A stretch of 64,000 bases of DNA from CAWINX01 sp963702055 (lineage in GTDB: Bacteria > Actinomycetota > Thermoleophilia > Solirubrobacterales > 70-9), in NCBI GenBank assembly GCA_963702055.1, contig OY969702.1, positions 992,001-1,056,000 of the forward strand, written 5' to 3'. The notes below the pieces were generated by a model. The model was not told the origin of the DNA, did not search any database, and saw only the letters and a list, made by a program, of their open reading frames with translations. Both the position numbers and the translations under genes were made by a program. Positions within the stretch are counted from its first letter, which is position 1, and every line of letters begins with the position of its first letter. Of this stretch, positions 1 through 7,143 are shown one piece after another.

Positions 1-780
1 GTGGCAGTAGTCGCGGCCCGGATCGGACCGGCTGCCAACCGTCGCTCGATCGCCGCGGTAAGTGAGGTACCCCCGCGGCTCGCGCAGGCCGGTGAGCCAG
101 ACGAAGAACTCGGTGACGGCGAGCGAGGCGACGGCGCCGTTGATCGAGACAACCGAGGGACCGGTGTCACCAAGGGCACCTCGATTAACGCCGTAGATCG
201 AATCGTCGGCGGCGCGTTGCTCGTCGCTCATCTGCGCCCGGGCAAGCGCGTGTTGGTTGAGTTCGCCAAGGCATGAGAGGCAGCGTTCGCCGCCCTTGGC
301 GAAAACGATCCGGCCGCCGAACTCGCCGCCCGGAGCAACATCGCTGGCCAGGTCGATGTAAGGAAGCGCCAGGCCGGAGGCAACCGTGAGCAGCTCAAGG
401 CGCACCGCGTCCTCGTCGACACAGCCAAAGAGAACGTCGACGTCGGCGAGGAGATCGGCATGCGCCCCCCCGTCGAAGTGAGCCTCCACCCCATCAACGG
501 CCGCGGATGAGTCGACCGCCGCGACCTGGCGGGCGGCGACTGCAACCTTGCGCCGGCCGACGTCGCGCTCGCCTGCCCCAACCAGGCGATTGAGGTTAGA
601 AAGCTCGACCGCGTCGCCGTCGAAGAGCAGGAACCGGCCTACGCCGAGATAGGCGAGCTGCTGGACGACGTGCGAGCCGAGCCCGCCGAGGCCGACCACG
701 GCCACCGAGCACTCCCTGACGCGCCGTTGGCCTGCCTCCCCGAAAAGGCCGAAGTGACGCGAGTGGCGCTCAGTCGACAT
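1..780 (-). CDS. E1-like ThiF/HesA adenylyltransferase of a bacterial Ubl operon (3' end beyond window)
   Basis: The frame is open for 260 codons from the ATG at 780 to the window edge, so the C-terminus is missing. Residues 30-36 read GLGGLGS, the nucleotide-binding glycine loop of E1/ThiF enzymes. An acidic strand end follows (LLFDGDAVE, about 51-59) and then SNLNR at 61-65, the usual metal/ATP-site asparagine and arginine. FGCVDEDAVR (118-127) matches the E1 crossover region, and C167xxC170 looks like half of a zinc site; a further Cys lies at about 259. By family knowledge it would adenylate the C-terminal glycine of the Ubl encoded at 1674-1895. It overlaps the JAMM gene by 11 bases and is the last visible gene of that operon. 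Which cysteine, if any, forms a thioester is not clear. Confidence 0.88.
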   Translation of the reverse strand, partial: MSTERHSRHFGLFGEAGQRRVRECSVAVVGLGGLGSHVVQQLAYLGVGRFLLFDGDAVELSNLNRLVGAGERDVGRRKVAVAARQVAAVDSSAAVDGVEAHFDGGAHADLLADVDVLFGCVDEDAVRLELLTVASGLALPYIDLASDVAPGGEFGGRIVFAKGGERCLSCLGELNQHALARAQMSDEQRAADDSIYGVNRGALGDTGPSVVSINGAVASLAVTEFFVWLTGLREPRGYLTYRGDRATVGSRSDPGRDYCH

Positions 781-1291
781 GACCGCCCCGATCGATGTGG
801 CGAGCGGTGATGCCGGTCGGCCGCAGTCGTCCCCTTCCTTCGACCAGAAGCTCGGACAGCGGGCCGGGTCGATCGCCGTCCCCGGCCCAAACTAGCGCGT
901 CGAAGCTCTCGCCGCAGAAGACGAGAGCGACGTACGGCCGCCCGGCGAGGCGCCAGCGGACATGGGGAACCCACTCCTCGAAGCCGAGCAGGTCAGTGGG
1001 GGAAAACTCGGCGGGTCCGAGCATATGGCTGTGGACCTCGACTAAGCAGCCTCCGCGCCGCGACGCGCGGCCGATAACGCGAGCGCGAACGTCATCGCTC
1101 AACGCCAGGTAGTAGGGCGACTGGTCGGCGAACTCCCCCGCCGTCACCGCGTACATCTCGACCGCCCGCAGCGGCTCTCGCTCGCGGGGCGGCAGGGTGA
1201 ACAGAAACGCCACCTGCTCGTCCTCGCTCGCGGCGAGATGAGCAAGCAGCTCGCCGTATAGCGCCCCTTCGATTGCGAGGCCGTCGAGCAT
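770..1291 (-). CDS. JAMM/MPN-type deubiquitinase-like metallopeptidase
   Basis: 173 residues starting at ATG 1291, which overlaps the E2 gene's stop as TGATG; longer upstream readings are the E2 gene out of frame. The zinc-binding JAMM signature is complete: an acidic pair at 23-25 (EDE) and H87-S-H89 followed after seven residues by SPTD (S97, D100). JAMM peptidases of this context cut isopeptide or peptide bonds after the C-terminus of a Ubl. Since the neighbouring Ubl already ends in glycine, removal from conjugates is a more likely role here than maturation. Placement between E2 and E1 with overlaps on both sides implies coupled translation. Confidence 0.87.
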   Translation of the reverse strand: MLDGLAIEGALYGELLAHLAASEDEQVAFLFTLPPREREPLRAVEMYAVTAGEFADQSPYYLALSDDVRARVIGRASRRGGCLVEVHSHMLGPAEFSPTDLLGFEEWVPHVRWRLAGRPYVALVFCGESFDALVWAGDGDRPGPLSELLVEGRGRLRPTGITARHIDRGGHVD

Positions 1292-1677
1292 CAATTGACC
1301 TCGGCGAGACGGCGGGCGAAGGAGCGGACGAAGTCCAAGAGATTTGTGCCGCTGTGCGTGTTCGGTCCGGGGCGCCAGCCGTCGGGCGACCAGGAAAACT
1401 GCTGCCAGCCCTCGCCGAAGCCGGTGGCGACGGGGCCGGAGCTGTTGGAGGGCTCCCCACCGTCGGGAAGCCGCAGCGGCGGTCTGACCCAGAAGCCGTA
1501 AGGCTCCTGTCCAAACAGATCCGGCGGCACCTGGAAGGCGACCTCGGCCCGCTCGCGGCCCCACTCGGACGGCACCGGGTAGTCGGGGATGCGCGCCCAG
1601 AAATCGCTCTCACGAAACTCCAGCCCCGGGTAGCGCGAGCGAATCAGTTCAAGCTCTTGCTCGACGCGCTCGCTCAT
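1291..1677 (-). CDS. E2/UBC-fold-like protein lacking cysteine (prokaryotic E2 family E-like)
   Basis: 128 residues from ATG 1677, which overlaps the Ubl stop by ATGA. Features of the prokaryotic E2 family E are visible: an N-terminal helix, a YPVP segment, a FQVPPDLFGQEPYGFWVRPPL core, and a late GWQQFSW...W block followed by a C-terminal helix. There is no cysteine anywhere, so a classical E2 thioester cannot form; histidine at about 108 (NTHSG) is a conceivable substitute, but that is inference. Gene order Ubl-E2-JAMM-E1 supports the family call more strongly than sequence alone. A non-catalytic adaptor role is the main alternative. Confidence 0.7.
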   Translation of the reverse strand: MSERVEQELELIRSRYPGLEFRESDFWARIPDYPVPSEWGRERAEVAFQVPPDLFGQEPYGFWVRPPLRLPDGGEPSNSSGPVATGFGEGWQQFSWSPDGWRPGPNTHSGTNLLDFVRSFARRLAEVN

Positions 1678-1895
1678 CCCCGCTTGAACTCCACCTTTTT
1701 GGCGAAGCCCTTGCCGGGCTTGAGTTCTACCGCCTCGCCGTCGGCGAGCACCCGCTCGGAGTTGTCCTTGAGATCGATCTCGATCAGCTGCTGGTCGGCG
1801 CCGAACCCGGCCAGCCCGCGCAGCTCGGCGACCGTAATCGTCCCCCGGTCCCACTCGTGGATCGTCCCCTCTATGTTCACTTCGTACTTGGGCAT
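1674..1895 (-). CDS. Single-domain ubiquitin-like protein (Multi_ubiq/DUF2604-like)
   Basis: 73 residues with a beta-grasp pattern: an IEGTIHEWDRGTITVAEL strand-turn-helix start, then LIEIDLKDN and an AVELKPGKGFAKKVEF end. It resembles the repeat unit of bacterial multi-ubiquitin proteins but is a single copy. The protein ends KRG, so the C-terminal glycine is exposed without processing, as needed for adenylation by the E1 at 1-780. A strong ribosome site (GGAAGGAAG) sits just before ATG 1895. It is the first gene of the Ubl-E2-JAMM-E1 operon and divergent from the HTH gene at 2055. Confidence 0.8.
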   Translation of the reverse strand: MPKYEVNIEGTIHEWDRGTITVAELRGLAGFGADQQLIEIDLKDNSERVLADGEAVELKPGKGFAKKVEFKRG

Positions 1896-2054
1896 CGCTT
1901 CCTTCCGTCACCACCTGTCGCTGGTTTCGACAAATTGTTGCATATTTTGCGTTTGTTGTAGACACTGCGCCAATTGCGTTTGGTGCAATTTGCGCCTAGA
2001 GTTGACTTGAGCGTTACGTAGCGCTGCCCGGCCAACCACCCGAGGACGTCGACC
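1896..2054. promoter_or_regulatory. AT-rich divergent promoter region between Ubl operon and HTH gene
   Basis: This spacer is much richer in A+T than its surroundings. It carries a 9-base direct repeat TTGCGTTTG at 1947-1955 and 1974-1982 (27 bases apart), a TTGACT box at 2002-2007, and an imperfect palindrome around TACGTA at 2011-2024. These are plausible operator and promoter parts for both directions; no -10 box is convincing enough to assign. Confidence 0.45.
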
Positions 2055-2507
2055 ATGGACCCCACCGCCGACCGCGCGGCTTCGCTGCGCGCCCACCCGA
2101 ACGTAAGCACCGCCGCCAGGATGCTCGGCGTATCTCCGTCAACGCTTTCGCGCCGCGAGGATCTGGCAACCGAATCCCGCGGGGATCGCGATCTGGTGAT
2201 CGAGCCGGCAGAGGTTCTGCGCCTGGCCTCGATCTACCGCAAGCGATCCCTAAACGACGTTGCACAGGATCTGGTTGACCTCGCCCGCAAGGCTTCGCCC
2301 GGGGAGACCGGTCGCGTCGAGGACCAGATCGAGTCGTTCTTCGAGGGTCAGATCCCATCGAGGGAGGAGCGCGAGCAGTTCCTTGCCACAGCGCGCCAAC
2401 TGCTGCCTGCGGGCCTGTTGGCGGAGGTGGAGCGCTGCCTTGCAGACCCCGGCGAAGAGCTCCCCGCGTCGCTAACCGGTTACCCGCCCAGGCCCGAGGA
2501 GGACTAA
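2055..2507 (+). CDS. HTH DNA-binding protein, candidate regulator of the Ubl operon
   Basis: 150 residues. Residues 15-32 (HPNVSTAARMLGVSPSTL) form a clear helix-turn-helix, in the style of antitoxin or Mor/RepB-like regulators. The rest is charged and probably helical, with an acidic C-terminus. It is transcribed away from the Ubl operon across a 159-base shared promoter region with repeats, so autoregulation plus control of the operon is a reasonable inference. Its stop overlaps the convergent gene at 2504-3121 by four bases. No enzymatic motif is visible. Confidence 0.65.
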   Translation: MDPTADRAASLRAHPNVSTAARMLGVSPSTLSRREDLATESRGDRDLVIEPAEVLRLASIYRKRSLNDVAQDLVDLARKASPGETGRVEDQIESFFEGQIPSREEREQFLATARQLLPAGLLAEVERCLADPGEELPASLTGYPPRPEED

Positions 2508-3121
2508 CGGGGCGCGGGCTGGCGCAGATGGGTGCCGGCCGGCCGAAACTTCCGCATCCTCGGCGCCTGCCGAAAGCCGAGCCGACGGGCCAGTTCGATC
2601 TGGCGCTTGTCGTTCAAATCGAGATCAACGTGGCCGCCGCGACCAGCCTGCCGGGCGATCGCATGCAGGTGATGCTTGAGCACCAGAGCACCGGCGAGAC
2701 TGCGTTCGCGCAGCGCCGTGGTCATCTCTCGGTCGTCGCGCAAGCCGATGGTGGTGATCAGCACCGGCAGGTGAGCGCGGGCGTCGAGGTGATAGCCGAG
2801 CACCGAGGTGACCTGCTCGAGGCCGAGGTCGTGGCAGTAGATGGTGCGCCCACGAGGACCCATGTTCTCCGCCCCCTTAATGCGAGCACGGGTGTCGGAG
2901 GGAAAGTGGGAGAAGGGCAGGAAGGCGGGCTTGGTTCGAACGTGCCAGCCGGCATGTGGGTCGAGGTCGCAGGGGAAACGGTGGTCGATCGCAACCCTCG
3001 TTTCACTGCCTCGCGCTCGCTTGGATTCGCGGACGGTCACCTGCTTCTCGACGCGGCGCCGCTGCCGGCTCAGCCAGCGCCCCAACTCATCGAGATCGGC
3101 CTGCCCACCTCTTGGATTCAT
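2504..3121 (-). CDS. Hypothetical protein
   Basis: About 205 residues from ATG 3121; readings further upstream are low-complexity and probably not coding. The N-terminus is basic (WLSRQRRRVEKQ), the middle holds RGRTIYCHDLGLEQVTS, and the C-terminal part has a long helix with HH and a segment (IELARRLGF) that recalls the last helix of GNAT acetyltransferases. That resemblance is weak and I do not assign a function. It is convergent with the HTH gene and separated by about 200 bases from the membrane protein gene that follows at 3324. Confidence 0.5.
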   Translation of the reverse strand: MNPRGGQADLDELGRWLSRQRRRVEKQVTVRESKRARGSETRVAIDHRFPCDLDPHAGWHVRTKPAFLPFSHFPSDTRARIKGAENMGPRGRTIYCHDLGLEQVTSVLGYHLDARAHLPVLITTIGLRDDREMTTALRERSLAGALVLKHHLHAIARQAGRGGHVDLDLNDKRQIELARRLGFRQAPRMRKFRPAGTHLRQPAPR

Positions 3122-3323
3122 AGAGTAACCCCAAAATGGTGATGGCTCCGTCGGACGGATAAGAGATCGACGGCGCCGTCGAAAGTGCCCTTGCCGTCGC
3201 GGTAGATGGAGAGGACCTTGGGGGATGGCCGAACGGCTGAGGTTGGGGTCTACGGGCGTCCCCTCGGAGATGTCGACCATCGCCCAAGTCGTGGGTCGAC
3301 ATCTCCGACAGGTGGGTACTTGC

Positions 3324-4874
3324 TCAGCCCGCCGGGGCGATCGCCTCGATCCAGTCCCAGCGCCGCCCGCAGAGGCGACGCGCCTGGGAGGGTGCGACGG
3401 CGACCGTGGCACCCGGGCCGCGGGCTATTCGCGGGGAGGCGGCGATCAGAGTGATCGTCTGCGGGACAGCGCCGAGCTGGCCGGCGAGGGCGAGCAGGCC
3501 GAGGCCGACGGTCTGCGAGCAGTCGGGCGGCCCGGCGGCGTTTCCCCCACCCCCAACCGGCATGTGGAAGAGGAGGCGGAAGGTGGGCTTCGCGGGCAGC
3601 CGCCAGACGTCGTAATAGGGGCTGCTGCGGCTCAGCCGGTACGGCAGGGACGGGCGGCTCTGGGCGGGGGAGTTGGGGACGATCAGGGTCGGGTAGGAGA
3701 GCAGCGCTTTGTAGTCGAGCTGATCGGTCTCAAACGGAGCGCCCTTTTGCCCGCCAGCGCTGCGCGCAATCGCCTTCCCCCGGGCGCTGTCGATCAGGAC
3801 GGGATGGACGCCACGCAGGAAGTAGCCGACGTAGGGATCGCGGCCGAGTACGAGAACCGGGTCGCGGAAGGAGTCGGCGGCGGCGATGTCCCGCAGCGCG
3901 AGGAGCCGCTGGTAGGGGGCGAGGGAGACGCCGGCCGAAGCGACGACCGCGCAGACCGCGAGCGCCGCGCCGAAGGCGATCAGGGGCGCGGAGCTTCCCG
4001 CGGAAGCGATCCGAGCGCCGAGAAAGAGGACGGCGGCCGTGGCGAGGAGAAGCGCGGCGCCGCCGAGCCAGGCCTCGGCGTCGATCGGCAGCGAGGGCTG
4101 CCAGGGGAAGAGGACGGCGAGCAGCGCGAGAGCCGCAATTGCCGGCGCAATCCAGGCGGTGTAACGCGTTGGCGTCCTCTCAGAGCGCCAACGCGTTACA
4201 CCGTCGCGGAACCCAAGCGCCAGAGCGGCAAGCAGGGCGATCAGCACCACGGCGCACATCTCCCCCACTCCGACCCAGCCCGCGTAGCCGAAGATCAGCG
4301 CCGGGACGACAGCGAGGAAGGCGAGCAGGGCGCGACCGGGGGAGCTGAGCGATCGGGCGAGCTGCCAGGCGCAGAGGGCGAGCAGGGCGCCGAGCACCGC
4401 GATGTAGGGGGCAAGGCGCCAGGCGTCCTCACCCCCCAGTACGCGCTGGATGGCGGCGAAGGGAAGCGCCGCACCCGCGGGCCGATCGGAGGTGGCGCCG
4501 ATCAACCAGCTGGCGATGTCGCTCGCCTTGCCGTAGACGGCGAAGGTGGGATCGCCGGAGAGCACGACCGGGGCGGAGAAGAGGACGAAGGCGGCGAGGG
4601 CCGCCGCGGCGGCCCAGGGGCTCGGCCGGCCGAAGCGCCAGGGCATCGCGGCGACGACGCCGACTCCGGCGAGCACGATCGCGACCGAAGCGGCGTAGGT
4701 CACGGTCGCGGCGACGAAGCCCATCGCCTGGGCGATCACGACCAGGGCGGCGAAGCCGGCGGGGAGGATCAGCGCGCCCGGCAGCCGTCGCCCCGACAGC
4801 GCGTCGACCCCGAGGCCGAGGCCGGCGCAAAGGCCCACAAGGAGCAACGGGTAGGCGAGCCAGGGGAGGAGCAT
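3324..4874 (-). CDS. Multi-pass membrane protein of unknown function
   Basis: 516 residues with roughly ten hydrophobic segments, starting at the N-terminus (LLPWLAYPLLLVGLCAGLGLGV). A soluble C-terminal domain starts near residue 330 (SFRDPVLVLGRDPYVGYFLRG), a layout seen in actinobacterial membrane glycosyltransferase-like proteins, but no catalytic motif is evident, so no reaction is assigned. It begins five bases after the stop of the AAA ATPase gene, suggesting co-transcription. An 18-base perfect inverted repeat lies inside the reading frame (see 4157-4203) and encodes a hydrophilic stretch between membrane segments. Confidence 0.6.
   Translation of the reverse strand: MLLPWLAYPLLLVGLCAGLGLGVDALSGRRLPGALILPAGFAALVVIAQAMGFVAATVTYAASVAIVLAGVGVVAAMPWRFGRPSPWAAAAALAAFVLFSAPVVLSGDPTFAVYGKASDIASWLIGATSDRPAGAALPFAAIQRVLGGEDAWRLAPYIAVLGALLALCAWQLARSLSSPGRALLAFLAVVPALIFGYAGWVGVGEMCAVVLIALLAALALGFRDGVTRWRSERTPTRYTAWIAPAIAALALLAVLFPWQPSLPIDAEAWLGGAALLLATAAVLFLGARIASAGSSAPLIAFGAALAVCAVVASAGVSLAPYQRLLALRDIAAADSFRDPVLVLGRDPYVGYFLRGVHPVLIDSARGKAIARSAGGQKGAPFETDQLDYKALLSYPTLIVPNSPAQSRPSLPYRLSRSSPYYDVWRLPAKPTFRLLFHMPVGGGGNAAGPPDCSQTVGLGLLALAGQLGAVPQTITLIAASPRIARGPGATVAVAPSQARRLCGRRWDWIEAIAPAG
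4157..4203. repeat. Perfect inverted repeat inside a coding sequence (18-base arms, 11-base loop)
   Basis: The left arm CGGTGTAACGCGTTGGCG (4157-4174) is exactly complementary to 4186-4203, with an 11-base spacer. It lies in frame in the membrane protein gene and encodes a Arg/Thr-rich loop (TRWRSERTPTRYT). Such perfect dyads in coding DNA are unusual and suggest an inserted palindromic unit. Confidence 0.85.
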
Positions 4875-4879
4875 CGGCG

Positions 4880-6073
4880 TCAGTAGGGCGCTTCTACGCG
4901 CCGCTGGAGGAAGTCACGGAACTTCGGCGCGGTGTACTCGTATTCGCCTTTGCGTATCCGATAGATGACCCCCGCTTCCACGAGGCGCCCCAGCAGCACG
5001 TTGACGTTGCCGGGCGTCTTGTCCGACACCTTGCCGAGGTCGGAGGCGCGAAGCGGTGGGTAGGGACAAGCCGCGGAGGTCAGCAGAACCTCCTGTTCGG
5101 CCGGGGTCAGGATCGATAGCCGCGGCTCGTAGAAGTCCTGGTCGAGCCGCTCGTAGATCTGTGGGCGCGCCGCCGCCAGCAACTCCGGCGTAAAGCGCTC
5201 GACCCCGGCGAGATCGGCCGCGTCCCACAGCTCAGATCCCCAGAGCTGGATGAAGTACGGATAGCCCTCGACCTCGTCGATCACCTCGGCGGCGACGGCC
5301 GGATCGGCGCTGCGAGAGGTCTGCCCGAGCGGCCTGGTGAAGGCCTCAAGCGCCTCCTCGTCCGGAAGCGAGTCCACTTTCTCCCCCCGGAAGAGGCGTT
5401 CGCTGTAGGAGCGCGCCTTCTGGAGGTTGGCCGCCAGGGTGGGCAGACCGCAAAGGACGACGGCGAGCGGCACCCCTTGGCGCTGCAGCGCCACGATCGG
5501 CGCGATCAGCAAGGAGAGGGGATGCTCGCCGTGTCGATCGCGCTGAGACGCGTCGCGGATCAGCTGCGCCTCGTCGAGCAGCAAGACGACTCCCTCGCGG
5601 CCCTTGACCACCGCCAACTCAACCGTGTCGAAGATCTGCTTGGCCAGGTCCTGCTCTCGCTCGGAGCCGGGGGCGATCGAGAGCGAGACGTCCTCCCAGG
5701 TGAGCGAGAGCCGGCCGGCTCGCAGCGCCTTGCCGGTGGCGGCTCGCAGGCGCTCCAGGCGCGAGAGCCGACCGCGGACCCGCTCGAGGATTCCAATCAG
5801 CGCCTCGCCGAGCGCCCCCTCGGTGTTGTGCCCCGGCTGAAGCTCGAACTCCGCCGGCTCCCAGTTCGCCCCCTCGGCGCGCTCGGCAAAGGCGCCGAGC
5901 AGCACCGTCTTGCCGACTCCGCGCAGCCCGGTCACCCGCATGCTCGCCTGCAGCTCGGGCGCCGCGCGCAGCATCGCCGAGAAGCGATCGAGCGAGCGGT
6001 CGCGGCCGGCCAGGTAGAGCGGCCGCACGCCGACACCCGGGCGATACGGATTCTTCTCCAAAGCTTCGGTCAT
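4880..6073 (-). CDS. AAA ATPase (Orc/Cdc6-like) with C-terminal winged helix
   Basis: 397 residues. Walker A is GLRGVGKT (49-56) and Walker B is VVLLLDEAQ (162-170). A sensor-like segment LAVVLCGLP follows, and the C-terminal part (EQEVLLTSAACPYPPLRASDLG...GNVNVLLGRLVEAGVI) reads as a winged helix. The architecture is that of stand-alone ATPases that bind DNA or a partner protein; its substrate is unknown. It precedes the membrane protein gene by five bases, so the two may act together. Its start codon overlaps a dyad in an AT-rich leader (6069-6123). Confidence 0.75.
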   Translation of the reverse strand: MTEALEKNPYRPGVGVRPLYLAGRDRSLDRFSAMLRAAPELQASMRVTGLRGVGKTVLLGAFAERAEGANWEPAEFELQPGHNTEGALGEALIGILERVRGRLSRLERLRAATGKALRAGRLSLTWEDVSLSIAPGSEREQDLAKQIFDTVELAVVKGREGVVLLLDEAQLIRDASQRDRHGEHPLSLLIAPIVALQRQGVPLAVVLCGLPTLAANLQKARSYSERLFRGEKVDSLPDEEALEAFTRPLGQTSRSADPAVAAEVIDEVEGYPYFIQLWGSELWDAADLAGVERFTPELLAAARPQIYERLDQDFYEPRLSILTPAEQEVLLTSAACPYPPLRASDLGKVSDKTPGNVNVLLGRLVEAGVIYRIRKGEYEYTAPKFRDFLQRRVEAPY

Positions 6074-6123
6074 TACTGGAATGTCTTTATGTTATCCAAA
6101 CATTAGGGAATCTATGTAATGAC
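6069..6123. promoter_or_regulatory. Dyad GTCATTAC/GTAATGAC spanning the ATPase start and leader
   Basis: Eight-base arms at 6069-6076 and 6116-6123 enclose an AT-rich stretch with an inner ATGT/ACAT dyad. The left arm covers the ATPase start codon. This is the only AT-rich segment nearby, so it probably holds the promoter and an operator; the binding factor is unknown. Confidence 0.4.
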
Positions 6124-6156
6124 CGCAGTAACGGGACGTCGGCCGTGTTCTTGCCG

Positions 6157-6440
6157 CTATCTAACGGCCCTCACCTCGCCCGAGAGGGCGACGCGGCGGG
6201 CCGTGGCGGGATCGGAGTCATGGACCTCGACCTGGTAGGAGCCCGGCTCGGCGATGTAGGCGCTGGAGGGCCGAGCGGGGTCGATCCAAACTGCCCCGCC
6301 TCGTCGTATTCCAGCGTCGTCCCCGGGCGCTCGCCCGCGAGGACGGCGAGGGCGATCCGCAGGCGGCGGATCCGCCCGGCCTCGCCGGAGTGGGGAAAGC
6401 GGGGGAGTCGGGGTGCGTCTGGGTCATCTCAGCCTTTCAG
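6157..6440 (-). pseudogene. Frameshifted remnant of a larger protein
   Basis: Two adjacent frames together read as one coherent protein end: first RIRRLRIALAVLAGERPG and TTLEYDEAGQ, then, after a one-base slip near 6287-6292, WIDPARPSSAYIAEPGS followed by YQVEVHDSDPATARRV and a stop at 6157. No start codon is present upstream, and a stop precedes the first part. I read this as the decayed 3' end of a gene. A sequencing error in a small real gene is possible. Confidence 0.4.
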
Positions 6441-6453
6441 GGTCTTGCCCCGC

Positions 6454-7143
6454 TCAGCTGCCCAACCTGGTCGGACCGACTGAGACCACATTCCAGGCGC
6501 CGCCCTGGCGCTGCAGGGCAGTTACGAAGATGGCGTCTCGGGGACGGCGGCGGGTGTAGATCAAGAAGGCGTATCCCTTGCCGATTCGCAGGCTGAGGAC
6601 GCGGTCGATGCCGGCCTCATCGACGAAGGCGCTGCGCGGAACTCCATGGGCGAGGCCCCCCATCGCCGCCGCGCAGGCGACGATGCCGCGCTCCTTACTC
6701 TGCAACGTCGCCGCGAACTGGCGCAGCTGCTTGGCGGCGAGGTAGGAGCAGGCCCTGGCCCAGTTCTGCGCAGCGCGGGCGTTGAGGTAGGCACGGACGA
6801 CCGCGGTCACCTGGGCGCGCTCGACGGCGCTTGCCTCCAGGCCCCAGGTCTGGATCGAGTTGTCGCCGCCCTTGGAGACGGGGACGCCGGGGGCGGGCGC
6901 CTTGGCGCCGGCGCGGAGGGCGCCGCTGTAGGTGTGGGGCGCCTTCAGCTCGGTGGTGGTGGAGTCTTGGTTCGTGGTGGCGTTGGGTCGGGTGCCGTTG
7001 CCCTGGCCGGCGGTGGCGGTCGTCGTGGCCGGGGTGGTGCTCGAGGTGGTGGCGCTTGAGCCCCCTCCCCCACCACCGCCGCATCCCGCCGCGACCAGGA
7101 CGAGAGCCGCGGCGGCGAGGACGGGCAGGACGCGAGCGCTCAC
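6454..7143 (-). CDS. Secreted lipoprotein of unknown function
   Basis: 229 residues with a GTG start at 7143 whose first bases overlap the stop of the large gene before it (GTGA). The N-terminus is a signal peptide with a lipobox (LVLVAAGC), followed by a Gly run and a Ser/Thr-rich linker typical of cell-wall-spanning lipoproteins. The rest (about 110-229) is a compact domain with WARACSYLA, a pattern common in small actinobacterial lipoproteins in which Cys and Trp are conserved. Last gene of a four-gene secreted-protein operon. Confidence 0.7.
   Translation of the reverse strand: MSARVLPVLAAAALVLVAAGCGGGGGGGSSATTSSTTPATTTATAGQGNGTRPNATTNQDSTTTELKAPHTYSGALRAGAKAPAPGVPVSKGGDNSIQTWGLEASAVERAQVTAVVRAYLNARAAQNWARACSYLAAKQLRQFAATLQSKERGIVACAAAMGGLAHGVPRSAFVDEAGIDRVLSLRIGKGYAFLIYTRRRPRDAIFVTALQRQGGAWNVVSVGPTRLGS

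Noticed and set aside
2925..2950. GGTTCGAA as a tRNA T-loop
   Set aside because: No matching acceptor stem, anticodon arm or D-arm around it; it lies inside a coding frame.
3225..4886. Long plus-strand frame of about 550 codons antisense to the membrane protein gene
   Set aside because: High-GC antisense shadow with Gly/Arg/Glu-rich composition and no domain; the minus-strand frame has clear membrane helices.
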